Positions 1 through 7,130 are shown, counted from the stretch's first letter. The stretch is DNA of 37,005 nucleotides from Christensenella sp. UBA6406 (GCA_002438625.1 DJPS01000044.1:1-37005); one strand, 5' to 3'. Numbers and translations: made by a program. Notes: generated from the letters alone by a model not told the origin.

Positions 1-154
1 TTTGCCTCTTTTTTTAAAAAATTTAAAAAATTTTCTAAACTTTTACATTTTCACTTAAAATAAAATTTGATTGTTAAATATTACATAATTAAAATTATCA
101 ACTAATTAACTATATTACATATCACCTTAATTAAATGGATGCAATTTTCTTGCA

Positions 155-544
155 TTACATTAAGTTTGGTAAATTAAAATAGACAATGTGTTCCATACTT
201 AGAATATCTTCTGCTAAGAGTTCAAGGTGAACTATGGCTTCACTTTTGTTGTTTAGTTTTAAATAAGATTTTGCTTGTTCTATTTCTTTTCCTATTTCCA
301 CCATATCTTTATGGTTAAAGATTATGCAAAGGACATTTTCTCTCTTTGCCCAAAACGCGCCTATTTCATCTAATCTATTGTATAGTTGCATTTCTGTTTC
401 AGCATCGTTGTAGGCAAGTTCTATCACTTTATAATTTGTTTCTTTTACTTTGTTTACAGTGTCGTAAGTTATGGTTGCTTCAAAGACTACAAGTCCAATT
501 AAAATTGCAGAAAAGATGCTAATTGCTAGAATTTTGCCCTTCAT
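155..544 (-). CDS. DUF4363 family membrane-anchored protein
   Basis: A 129-residue protein with an N-terminal hydrophobic segment (about residues 4-23) that looks like a signal anchor, followed by a predicted helical, charged domain. Length, topology and position directly downstream of a DUF421 gene match DUF4363 proteins, which often accompany YetF-like proteins in spore formers; their biochemical role is unknown. The start codon lies inside the 3' end of the upstream DUF421 gene (26-base overlap), which implies translational coupling in a two-gene operon. A Shine-Dalgarno-like AGGAGG lies just upstream of the ATG. The family call rests on context and topology rather than on a diagnostic motif. 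Confidence 0.7.
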   Translation of the reverse strand: MKGKILAISIFSAILIGLVVFEATITYDTVNKVKETNYKVIELAYNDAETEMQLYNRLDEIGAFWAKRENVLCIIFNHKDMVEIGKEIEQAKSYLKLNNKSEAIVHLELLAEDILSMEHIVYFNLPNLM

Positions 545-1274
545 TTTGGTTTTCCTCCTTATTGTTGTTTCCTTTTGTTAAGGTTTTATTTGTTAAAAGT
601 TTGCCACGACCACGCACTTGCAAATAGATTGCGCCATCGCTTGAATAATGCATTATTACAACTTGTTTTGTAGTTGTGTTGTGCTGTGCAAGAAATTCAT
701 TTAAAATAGTTTCATCAACTTTGGTGATTTTTAAATTTTCTTTTGATAACTTACCATCACTTATAAGGACTACGGGCAATTTATCGTCTTCCATTTCTAT
801 TTTTAAATCACTTCTTATTACATTGGTCGCATCGCTATTTGGCAAAACTGATATGTTTCCGTTTGTTTCCATTATCATATAATTTATATCTTCTAATGAA
901 ATGTAGCCAGCATAACGGCTTGCCTCCATAACATCGGCGACAGTCATATTTAATTTTTTTATGTTCTCTTCTAAAATGCCTTGTGGAGAAACTAATATAA
1001 TTGGTTTGCCATTAACTATGTGCCTTACACCCAAACTTTTGCAACTTAAAAAAGTGATTAAAAAGTGAATAACAGTTAAGACAAAAAGTGGGACAATACC
1101 ATTTAATAACGGAATAGACTGGTCGGACATTGGAATGGTTGCCAAGTCTGCAATAATAAGAGTGATAACAACATCAAATGGTTGCATTTGGGCAATTTGC
1201 CTTTTACCCATAACCCTAATAACAATAAGCACAATAAAGTAAATTATAATGCATCTAAGTAAACTAACTATCAT
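519..1274 (-). CDS. DUF421 (YetF-like) integral membrane protein
   Basis: A 251-residue protein with three N-terminal transmembrane segments (about residues 5-22, 33-50 and 57-78), then a soluble domain. The signature between helices 1 and 2 (VIRVMGKRQIAQMQPFDVVI) and the VNGKPIILVSPQGIL stretch after helix 3 are typical of the YetF/YrbG/YkjA DUF421 family. In Bacillus several members are spore-associated and YetF is implicated in membrane homeostasis; the reaction is unknown. The C-terminus ends in an Asn/Glu/Gln-rich tail that overlaps the following DUF4363 gene. A weak promoter candidate is at 1489-1518, about 215 bases upstream. Confidence 0.85.
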   Translation of the reverse strand: MIVSLLRCIIIYFIVLIVIRVMGKRQIAQMQPFDVVITLIIADLATIPMSDQSIPLLNGIVPLFVLTVIHFLITFLSCKSLGVRHIVNGKPIILVSPQGILEENIKKLNMTVADVMEASRYAGYISLEDINYMIMETNGNISVLPNSDATNVIRSDLKIEMEDDKLPVVLISDGKLSKENLKITKVDETILNEFLAQHNTTTKQVVIMHYSSDGAIYLQVRGRGKLLTNKTLTKGNNNKEENQNEGQNSSN

Positions 1275-1488
1275 TTATATAAACCCCATAAATAAGCACC
1301 ACACGCTACAAAAAAGCAGTAAGCACAAAAATAATATAATCAAATTAATTTTGTGCATTATTTTAATTTTTATTCACCTATTATTTGATTATTAATTAAA
1401 TGCAAATTTGCCACATATCTTTTTTCATATTTGTTTTAATTACACATAATTTTGCTTTTATTAATTTTTTATATCTTTCAAATAATTA

Positions 1489-1518
1489 ATCTTATCAAAT
1501 AGCATTTATTTTGTCAAA
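1489..1518 (-). promoter_or_regulatory. weak promoter candidate for the DUF421-DUF4363 operon
   Basis: On the minus strand TTGACA (1513-1518) is followed after 18 bases by TAAGAT (1489-1494). The -35 matches consensus but the -10 is only 4/6. The -35 sits within the U-run of the preceding terminator, so the two operons would be closely packed. The implied 5' leader is about 210 bases of AT-rich sequence (1275-1488) in which I see no other feature. Confidence 0.35.
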
Positions 1519-1548
1519 TAAAAAATATAAGGTGGAAGTTGCCACCCT
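1515..1548 (-). terminator. Rho-independent terminator ending the toxin-immunity array
   Basis: On the minus strand AGGGTGG (1542-1548) pairs with CCACCTT (1529-1535) around a 6-base loop, with one G-U pair. It is followed by ATATTTTTTATTT. It lies just downstream of the 1614-2036 gene. Confidence 0.75.
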
Positions 1549-1613
1549 ATAAATTATTCTTGTTCATTTTATAAGTCATACTACTTTTTAGCAATAACAT
1601 GTTCACCAGCAAT

Positions 1614-2036
1614 TTACTTATTATCTACTAAGACACATTCTGTACCGCAATTTTGATTTATGCTTAAAGAAAATTTATTTATAAATTTCTCAAATAAACC
1701 CACATCAGTTTCCACATACATTTTACAACGATGTAGCCTTAATTCATTATCATTTATTTCTAAATCTAATTCAATCCTTAGGTTACCTAATTCGTCAATT
1801 TCTTCAATATCCATAGAAAATGCAAGCGTAAAATTCCCAGTCATTTTACCAAACTCAAAATACTTTGCACCTTGCTTATTATGTAGCAAATTTAAGATAT
1901 TTTCTAAATTTGTTTTAAGATCCACTTTATCCACATAAAATTGTTGCCAAATGCTAACAAATTCATTTTTTACTTCTATATTATATTCAAGCAAATCGCC
2001 ATCTTCATATACTTTTAAAATTTTTATATTATCCAT
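1614..2036 (-). CDS. immunity-like protein of the polymorphic toxin locus
   Basis: A 140-residue soluble acidic protein with no signal peptide. Its pattern resembles WapI-type immunity proteins: an alternating beta N-terminus, a central ITGNFTLAF-like strand (here MTGNFTLAFSMD) and a C-terminal ETDVGLFEKFINKF helix. That family call is tentative. It begins 11 bases after the stop of the preceding immunity-like gene, so it is the last gene of the leftward toxin array and is followed by a terminator at 1515-1548. After its TAA stop the same frame stays open for ten codons before a TAG. This might be a remnant of a longer C-terminus or chance. Confidence 0.6.
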   Translation of the reverse strand: MDNIKILKVYEDGDLLEYNIEVKNEFVSIWQQFYVDKVDLKTNLENILNLLHNKQGAKYFEFGKMTGNFTLAFSMDIEEIDELGNLRIELDLEINDNELRLHRCKMYVETDVGLFEKFINKFSLSINQNCGTECVLVDNK

Positions 2037-2047
2037 TTCAGCCTTGC

Positions 2048-2515
2048 TTACAATTTTAAAATATTCTTCCTATCATTGTCAAAAGTTGTATATATTAACG
2101 CATCATTTTCTATATTGTATTCAGATAGAATATCAGATAGTTCAACTTTTTGCTCTACATTAAATATTGAATCAGTAACCAAGATGTCAATTTCTCCTAA
2201 TATAATAAATTTATTATAATACTCAATAATATCATAAGCAAAACTATTTAAAATAATGGATTTTTTTACTTTTTCATCTTTAATATCAATGAAATGTACT
2301 TCATTATCAACCATAACCGCAAAATACTTTTTTAATCTCTTTATACTTGGTTTTAATGTCCCGCTTGAAATTAAACCAACTAACAAATTTTGAGATAATT
2401 CTTCTTCATAATATTTACTGCAACTTACATTTTGTTGACCAAATACAAATCTATACTTTCCATCATTTTTATTTTGCAAAAATTCACTTTTTTCAATCTC
2501 TTTTATTAAATCCAT
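2048..2515 (-). CDS. immunity-like hypothetical protein next to an orphan toxin tail
   Basis: About 155 residues. The start is taken at the ATG at 2513-2515, preceded by a GGAG Shine-Dalgarno; a longer frame would need a TTG at 2530. I do not recognise the family. The protein is soluble and rich in Glu, Lys and Ile, with predicted alternating beta strands, as in many small cytosolic immunity proteins. It starts 18 bases after the stop of a short toxin-like C-terminal tail (2533-2649), which is exactly where the cognate immunity gene of a polymorphic toxin sits. Function is inferred from context only. Confidence 0.55.
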   Translation of the reverse strand: MDLIKEIEKSEFLQNKNDGKYRFVFGQQNVSCSKYYEEELSQNLLVGLISSGTLKPSIKRLKKYFAVMVDNEVHFIDIKDEKVKKSIILNSFAYDIIEYYNKFIILGEIDILVTDSIFNVEQKVELSDILSEYNIENDALIYTTFDNDRKNILKL

Positions 2516-2532
2516 TTTTACTCCAATCAATT

Positions 2533-2649
2533 CTATCTGTTTATTAATTCTCCATATGTTGGATTTTTTGTATTTCCTCCATGCTCTATGGTAAAATGCT
2601 CTTTATTGCCTGCTTTTACAAATTTGATATTTTCATTATTTAAATTATA
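2533..2649 (-). pseudogene. orphan C-terminal tail of a polymorphic toxin
   Basis: Reading leftwards there is an open stretch of 38 codons without an ATG start. It begins just after an in-frame TGA (2650-2652) and ends at TAG 2533-2535. It encodes a polar peptide whose end reads EHFTIEHGGNTKNPTYGELI, in the style of nuclease-toxin C-termini with conserved His residues. It follows the terminator of the WHH toxin operon and directly precedes an immunity-like gene. I interpret it as the 3' remnant of a displaced toxin cassette. It does not match the WHH C-terminus of the intact toxin. The toxin family is not identified. Confidence 0.5.
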
Positions 2650-2675
2650 TCAAATGGCATTTAATTAGTCAATTA

Positions 2676-2716
2676 AAAAAAACAATCCACACAACAACTT
2701 ATTCGTTATGCGGATT
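2676..2716 (-). terminator. Rho-independent terminator after the WHH toxin-immunity pair
   Basis: On the minus strand AATCCGCA (2709-2716) pairs with TGTGGATT (2684-2691), with one G-U pair, and is followed by GTTTTTTTT. It separates the intact toxin-immunity pair from the orphan cassette, so the downstream immunity genes would depend on readthrough or their own promoter. Confidence 0.75.
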
Positions 2717-2728
2717 ATTTTTAATTTT

Positions 2729-3130
2729 TTATAATTCTTTATAAACAGGTTCAGTATAATATTCATCTGGTAATTGATATGGTCTATCTTGCTCTATCAT
2801 GTTTACAAGTGTTTTTCTTTGGTTTTCTGTACACTTTTCAAAATCATCACCTATCAATTCTTCCCATTTTACATATTTATCTTTTTCCCAAACATATCTA
2901 AGCAAAGGCTTTATTTGGTTAAACTCTTCAAATATTACTTTTGCATACACATTATAAGAAAAATCTTCCATTTCCGCAAATATTTTATCAAAACTTGCTT
3001 TTAACTCATTATCGTAATTACTATTCTCATACTTACGGCTAGCAACATACATCTTTTTCTCATTCTTCATTTCTATTTTATGAGCTTCTAATATTTTAGG
3101 ATATTTTTCAAATTTAAACATCTTATTCAC
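2729..3130 (-). CDS. probable immunity protein for the WHH nuclease toxin
   Basis: A 133-residue, highly charged soluble protein with no membrane segment. The family is not recognised. It begins 3 bases after the stop of the WHH toxin gene and is closed by a terminator at 2676-2716, so the two form a tight toxin-immunity pair. By analogy with other contact-dependent or secreted nuclease toxins, it should bind and neutralise the C-terminal nuclease domain inside the producing cell. The assignment rests on position and size. Confidence 0.65.
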   Translation of the reverse strand: MNKMFKFEKYPKILEAHKIEMKNEKKMYVASRKYENSNYDNELKASFDKIFAEMEDFSYNVYAKVIFEEFNQIKPLLRYVWEKDKYVKWEELIGDDFEKCTENQRKTLVNMIEQDRPYQLPDEYYTEPVYKEL

Positions 3131-3133
3131 CGC

Positions 3134-4552
3134 CTATCTTACTTCTGCTCTTCCACCACTATGAGGAATTCCGCCTTTCACTGTTGAATGTATTTCTTGA
3201 GGCACTAATTGTGCAGTTCTTTTATCTGTACACTCATGCCAAGTTAATTTGTTATCAGTTCTATATTTCTCAATATCCCTAACTTTAATATTTTCTATAT
3301 CCATGCCTTTCTTTTTGAAATAATCTCTAATTTTATTAACCATAGCATTATTTATTCTTTTATCTGTAACTTGATCCCAAAGCAATTCATTGAAAATTTT
3401 AAAGTTCCCACTTGGGTTATCCACAATTTCTTTTGATGTTCTTACAACTGCTGATGTAACATTTTCTCTAAACACCAATCCACCACTTATAACATCAGCA
3501 ACTTCTTCACCTGTGCTTGCACTTTTTATCGTGCCATTACCACCTTTTTTAGCCAATTCATTCTTGTCCAAAACTTTGTTGCCATACTCATCGACAAAGT
3601 TCCACTTTTCATTCTTTGGTGCAGGATAATTTTTTAGCCTTTTGCTTATTTGCTCAGGTGTCAATTTTTCATTCTTTAAATATTGAACTAAATCTTTATT
3701 GAATGAGTTTGTATATTTACTAGCAACATTCTTTACAACCTTCTCAGCGGCCTCTTTGGCTGCTTTTTTAGCAGCGATTTCTGCACCTGCTTTTATTGAT
3801 TCTTTTGCTACTGTTTTCGCTCCTGTTCCACCTGGAATTGCACCCAAAGCGGTATCTACCAATACTGCACCAAGACTTACTTTTCCTGTTTCTAGTAATT
3901 GCGTTGCCACACTTTCCGCTGCACCAACTGCTGCACCTATTGCTATTACTGCTGCTACGCCTGCACCTGCTGTTGCTACACATACTGCTACTGCTGCAAC
4001 TGCGACTACGGCTTTAACAACTTTTTTGAATAACCTTGAAAACCATCCACAATTTTGGATTAGTCCCATATCTTGCATTTCGCTTAGTAGAACATATTCG
4101 CCATCAAAATCCATTACGGCATCTAGTCTACCATTTTCATCTATAAAGGCTGAACCATATATCTCTTCTATTTCTAGTTTCTCGCCATTTTCCATTAATG
4201 CTGATAATGTTACTATGTTCGCTTCGCTATCATATGTAAAATTATATTTTATTTGACATCCTACTGAACTTTCTATATCACTTTCGCTTACATTGTCCAA
4301 GCCCTCAAATAAACTTGCATCTAATGTTTGATAACCCTCAAATGTGGTTACACTTCCTTCTTTTGTTACTTTCGCATTTTCAAACTGATTGATTATGCTA
4401 CTATAATCTAATTCTATTGCATTTAATTCTACATTCCTTACATTTACTTGCAATTTTGCACCCATTGTATTTGCATAAAAACACATTACTGCCAATGTTA
4501 CAATTAACATTGCTGTAAGGACTGAAATTATTATATTCTTTTTCTTAATCAA
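3134..4552 (-). CDS. membrane-anchored polymorphic toxin with C-terminal WHH (HNH/EndoVII) nuclease
   Basis: 472 residues. The start is TTG (4550-4552) with AAGGAG nine bases upstream. An N-terminal hydrophobic segment (about 7-27) is a signal anchor or signal peptide. Residues 35-165 form an extracytoplasmic-looking acidic domain that I cannot name. It ends in a CGWFSRLFKK motif (168-177) leading into a Gly/Ala-rich hydrophobic stretch (about 178-215). After a helical Lys/Ala linker (245-280), the C-terminal ~95 residues form the toxin. It shows W438-H439-E440, then V450-P451, H455 and H464 in an HSGG context, the hallmark of the WHH nuclease group of the HNH/Endonuclease VII superfamily used by polymorphic toxins. 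An immunity gene follows 3 bases downstream. The likely target is nucleic acid of competing bacteria; the export route is unknown. Confidence 0.8.
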   Translation of the reverse strand: MIKKKNIIISVLTAMLIVTLAVMCFYANTMGAKLQVNVRNVELNAIELDYSSIINQFENAKVTKEGSVTTFEGYQTLDASLFEGLDNVSESDIESSVGCQIKYNFTYDSEANIVTLSALMENGEKLEIEEIYGSAFIDENGRLDAVMDFDGEYVLLSEMQDMGLIQNCGWFSRLFKKVVKAVVAVAAVAVCVATAGAGVAAVIAIGAAVGAAESVATQLLETGKVSLGAVLVDTALGAIPGGTGAKTVAKESIKAGAEIAAKKAAKEAAEKVVKNVASKYTNSFNKDLVQYLKNEKLTPEQISKRLKNYPAPKNEKWNFVDEYGNKVLDKNELAKKGGNGTIKSASTGEEVADVISGGLVFRENVTSAVVRTSKEIVDNPSGNFKIFNELLWDQVTDKRINNAMVNKIRDYFKKKGMDIENIKVRDIEKYRTDNKLTWHECTDKRTAQLVPQEIHSTVKGGIPHSGGRAEVR

Positions 4553-4669
4553 CTCTTTTTTCTCCTTAATTTATTTAATTTAATTCTTTTGCTTTTTACT
4601 TTATGTCTTTGTGCTATGGGACATTTTACACATTTTCATAACCCTAAAAGCATTTGCCAAATTTGAAAA

Positions 4670-4761
4670 AAAGGGAATAAAAACCTTCAAACTAAACTTT
4701 TTACTATTCAACTTTTTAAAAGCCGACTTTGCAAAACTTCAATTTAAGTTTCATTCCCTTT
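4670..4761 (-). promoter_or_regulatory. terminator-like hairpin (possible attenuator) in the toxin leader
   Basis: On the minus strand AAAGGGAATGAAAC (4748-4761) can pair with GTTTTTATTCCCTTT (about 4670-4684) with a one-base bulge, and is followed by a run of seven T then C. The 5' arm overlaps the start of a 12-codon upstream ORF. It lies about 90-170 bases after the mapped promoter start and before the toxin gene, so it could be an attenuator. A simple terminator for readthrough from the upstream protease gene is the alternative. Confidence 0.45.
4716..4754 (-). CDS. candidate leader peptide (12 aa) upstream of the toxin gene
   Basis: ATG at 4752-4754 opens a 12-codon frame encoding MKLKLKFCKVGF and ends at TAA 4716-4718. 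AGGAG lies about 10 bases upstream and AAGGGA immediately upstream. The ATG and its ribosome-binding region fall inside the 5' arm of the hairpin at 4670-4761, so ribosome loading could disrupt that structure. It may be a chance ORF, since the leader is AT-rich and the peptide has no recognisable sensor codon run. Confidence 0.3.
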   Translation of the reverse strand: MKLKLKFCKVGF

Positions 4762-4847
4762 ATTCTCCTAATTTAGCAATATATATCTTAAATTTAACCC
4801 AAAGTTTAACCCCCAAATTAAATGAAAGACCAAATTAAATTACAATC

Positions 4848-4876
4848 ATTATAACCTAGATTTGGCATCTTGTCAA
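4848..4876 (-). promoter_or_regulatory. consensus promoter of the toxin operon
   Basis: On the minus strand TTGACA (4871-4876), a 17-base spacer and TATAAT (4848-4853): a perfect sigma-A promoter. It predicts transcription starting near 4841, about 290 bases ahead of the toxin start codon, giving an unusually long leader. The rest of the 4553-5067 gene-free stretch holds the leader ORF and hairpin listed separately, plus AT-rich sequence with no other visible feature. Confidence 0.75.
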
Positions 4877-5067
4877 TATACTTTTTACATATTTTCCCAA
4901 TTTTTCAATAAAAATATTTTACATTTCTGTGTCTATTTTCTTTGTATTAATCCTAACACTTTGAAAACTTAATTCTTTAATTAAATTTGTTCAAAATCAT
5001 TTTAGAAACTTGACACTTTTGCAGTTTGTATATAAAAGCATAACTATTTAATTTATTTAAAAAATTT

Positions 5068-5781
5068 TTAAGAATTTAAATAATTCAATGCAACAGAAAT
5101 TGGAATGCAATACGCAAAACCGTACACAACCTTGCCAGAGTTGTCCTTAGTTCTAAATGTTGTTATTCCTATCAGTTTACCTTTATCATCAAACAATGCC
5201 CCACCGCTATTGCCTTCTGCTATGGTTAAATCGCATTGAATTACATTTCTTGTTACACCATCGTAAGTTAAATTAATTAAAGGAATACTTACAATTCCAC
5301 TTGAAACTGCAAGACCATAATTCATTGCATTACCTATTGCAAATACTTTGTTACCACTTTTAACATTATCACTATTCCCTATTTCAACCGCTTTAAAATT
5401 ATGCTCTTTTGAATTATATTTTAATATTGCCAAATCTAAATTTGCATCATATTTAACAAGCGAAACTTTTATATAATCATTGCTATCCATAAAGCGGATA
5501 AAATAATTTTCAAAAGTTGTCGTTTCTCCTAATTGTGAATATGTAACCACATGTGCATTTGTAATTATTGTGCCATCACTTTTCACAAACTCACCCGTTC
5601 CATAACTTTCGCCCACTTCTTCTGTTGTCGCTTTAATCTCTACCACACTAAGTGCGTTCTTTTCAAAAACATCTTTTGCACTATTCTCGCTATGGCATAA
5701 AATTGTAACAACAATATCTATAGCAATAAGAAATATAATAACTAAGCAACTTGCAATTATAAATTTATCCTTTTTCTCCAT
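5068..5781 (-). CDS. membrane-anchored trypsin-like serine protease (HtrA/DegP-like, no PDZ)
   Basis: About 237 residues, reading from the ATG at 5779-5781. This ATG is 9 bases after an AAAGGTGG Shine-Dalgarno; two further in-frame ATGs lie immediately after the SD and are too close. An N-terminal transmembrane segment (about residues 8-30) anchors a single S1C-type chymotrypsin-fold domain. In full-frame numbering the catalytic triad is H80 (in TNAHVV), D119 (in ANLDLAIL) and S195 (in EGNSGGALF). It is much shorter than HtrA because the C-terminal PDZ domain is absent. It probably degrades or processes exported proteins at the membrane surface. It lies between the toxin operon and the L27 operon; a link to either is not shown. 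Confidence 0.88.
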   Translation of the reverse strand: MEKKDKFIIASCLVIIFLIAIDIVVTILCHSENSAKDVFEKNALSVVEIKATTEEVGESYGTGEFVKSDGTIITNAHVVTYSQLGETTTFENYFIRFMDSNDYIKVSLVKYDANLDLAILKYNSKEHNFKAVEIGNSDNVKSGNKVFAIGNAMNYGLAVSSGIVSIPLINLTYDGVTRNVIQCDLTIAEGNSGGALFDDKGKLIGITTFRTKDNSGKVVYGFAYCIPISVALNYLNS

Positions 5782-5883
5782 TCCCATCATCCACCTTTGT
5801 TTTAAATTACATTTTTAAAATATATCCGTTTTTTGCAAATATTTAAATTGCCAAATTCTTATTTATCAATACAATAATTTAAG

Positions 5884-5932
5884 CAAAACGACCGCTAAAA
5901 TTGTGGGAAAAGCCAACAATTTTAACAGCCGT
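5884..5932 (-). terminator. Rho-independent terminator of the rplU-prp-rpmA operon
   Basis: A 17-base-pair stem with three G-U pairs forms between 5916-5932 and 5888-5904 on the minus strand, with an 11-base loop, followed by TTTTGCTT. It lies 22 bases after the rpmA stop. Confidence 0.85.
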
Positions 5933-5953
5933 TATATTTTTATAATTTAATTA

Positions 5954-6232
5954 TTATTCAGCATAAACTGACACTTGCTTTTTGTTATGACCCTTAGTTT
6001 CAAACTTAACAACGCCATTAATCAAAGCAAATAATGTATAGTCCTTACCCATTCCAACATTAGCACCTGGATAAACCTTTGTACCTCTTTGTCTAATGAT
6101 TATATTTCCAGCAGTAACTTTTTGACCGTCTGACTTTTTAACACCTAGTCTTTTACTGATACTATCACGACCATTTTTTGTACTACTTTGACCTTTCTTG
6201 TGGGCAAATAGTTGAATCTTAATAAACATCAT
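5954..6232 (-). CDS. rpmA: 50S ribosomal protein bL27 with Prp-cleaved N-terminal extension
   Basis: About 92 residues. It is a component of the large ribosomal subunit near the peptidyl-transferase centre. The conserved core AHKKGQSSTKNGRDS is preceded by a short extension ending in IQLF. Firmicute bL27 carries this extension, and the Prp protease removes it after the Phe to expose the functional N-terminus. The start is uncertain between two adjacent ATGs (6230-6232, 6227-6229) and a TTG at 6233; GGAGGT inside prp favours an ATG. The gene overlaps the end of prp, which couples the substrate to its protease. Confidence 0.95.
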   Translation of the reverse strand: MMFIKIQLFAHKKGQSSTKNGRDSISKRLGVKKSDGQKVTAGNIIIRQRGTKVYPGANVGMGKDYTLFALINGVVKFETKGHNKKQVSVYAE

Positions 6233-6560
6233 CAATTACCTCCATTTCAATAAAATCTGAAAACCCTTCAACCATATCAGCAAAGCCCAAAAGTGCTGTT
6301 TGCAAAATTACACTTGCACGCTCTTTTTGCTTTTCTGAAATATCAAAAGGAATCACTAATTTTAAAAAGCCACGCTCTTCATCTCTTTCAAACTCTGCAT
6401 TTACTTTTGCAACACTGAACACACCTAGCACTGCCGTTTGTGCAATGCAACTTATGCCCGCACACACAACATCTTCGCCATCTACGCCATAACCAGTGTG
6501 CCCATCAAGTTCCATATGGTAAATGAAATCGCCTTGCTTTTTAATTGTAATCTTTGTCAT
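6219..6560 (-). CDS. prp: ribosomal-processing cysteine protease Prp
   Basis: A 113-residue protein that removes the N-terminal extension of bL27, an essential step in Firmicutes with extended L27. The catalytic His/Cys pair is visible as H21 (in DGHTGYG) and C33 (in DVVCAGIS), spaced as in the family (known earlier as YsxB or DUF464). It lies between rplU and rpmA with 2 bases to the former and an overlap with the latter, the canonical order. Its substrate site (FIKIQLF before AHKKG) is present in the neighbouring gene. Confidence 0.93.
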   Translation of the reverse strand: MTKITIKKQGDFIYHMELDGHTGYGVDGEDVVCAGISCIAQTAVLGVFSVAKVNAEFERDEERGFLKLVIPFDISEKQKERASVILQTALLGFADMVEGFSDFIEMEVIDDVY

Positions 6561-6562
6561 AA

Positions 6563-6865
6563 TTAACCTATACTAACTATTTTTAGTTCAGTGAAAGGTT
6601 GGCGATGACCAATTTTTCTTCTAACACGCTTTTTAGGTTTGTATTTGAATACTGTAATCTTTGTGCCTCTACCTTGTCTTGTAACTTCTGCAACAACCTT
6701 AACCTTAGTTTCAGGTGTGCCAACTGTTACCTTACCATCAATTTCAGCCATTAATGCATTAAATTCAACTTTTGAACCTACTTCAGCATCTAACTTTTCA
6801 ACTTTTATAAGTGAATCAGCAGTAACTTTATATTGCTTTCCACCAGTTTCAATAATTGCGAACAT
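6563..6865 (-). CDS. rplU: 50S ribosomal protein bL21
   Basis: 100 residues, the usual bL21 length. It begins MFAIIETGGKQYKV and has the C-terminal basic segment KYKPKKRVRRKIGHRQPFTE that contacts 23S rRNA. It is the first gene of the rplU-prp-rpmA operon, preceded by AAAGGAGC and a consensus promoter at 7014-7042 with a leader of about 140 bases. The obgE gene that often follows rpmA in Firmicutes is not present here. Confidence 0.97.
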   Translation of the reverse strand: MFAIIETGGKQYKVTADSLIKVEKLDAEVGSKVEFNALMAEIDGKVTVGTPETKVKVVAEVTRQGRGTKITVFKYKPKKRVRRKIGHRQPFTELKIVSIG

Positions 6866-7007
6866 TCTCTCTTTTGCTCCTTTTCTTTATACTATACTCG
6901 CTAGAAATCAAGGTGCTTTTTATGCGGATTTATTAAATTAAATCATAAAATTTCCTTTACTAAATCAAACAAAAAAAGACTTGCAAAACCCAGCCTAAGC
7001 GGTTACG
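6866..7007 (-). promoter_or_regulatory. possible L21-type mRNA leader
   Basis: The predicted transcript starts about 140 bases before rplU. Its first part contains a GC-richer block (ACCGCTTAGGCTGGG on the minus strand, 6990-7004), which stands out in the AT-rich surroundings. Many Firmicutes have a structured autoregulatory leader at this position (L21 leader). I infer the identity from position; I could not confirm the fold. Confidence 0.35.
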
Positions 7008-7013
7008 AATAAT

Positions 7014-7042
7014 ATTATAACAAAAACAATTATAAAAGTCAA
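7014..7042 (-). promoter_or_regulatory. sigma-A promoter of rplU-prp-rpmA
   Basis: On the minus strand TTGACT (7037-7042), a 17-base spacer and TATAAT (7014-7019). It is close to ideal and correctly oriented upstream of rplU. Confidence 0.8.
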
Positions 7043-7130
7043 GCAATTTTTTAAATTTGTAAACTGCTTGACTTACTTTAAATATGAATAAAACTTCATA
7101 ACTTTATTAATTATCTTACTTATTTTTCTT

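Noticed and set aside
3699..4256. 185-residue open frame on the plus strand within the toxin gene
   Set aside because: It is antisense to the Gly/Ala-rich and linker region; its Ala/Pro/Thr-rich composition is a mirror of those codons, and it has no ribosome-binding site.
4611..4838. 75-residue plus-strand open frame in the toxin leader
   Set aside because: No ribosome-binding site, Phe/Leu/Lys-rich composition expected from AT-rich DNA, and it is opposite a clear minus-strand promoter and hairpin.
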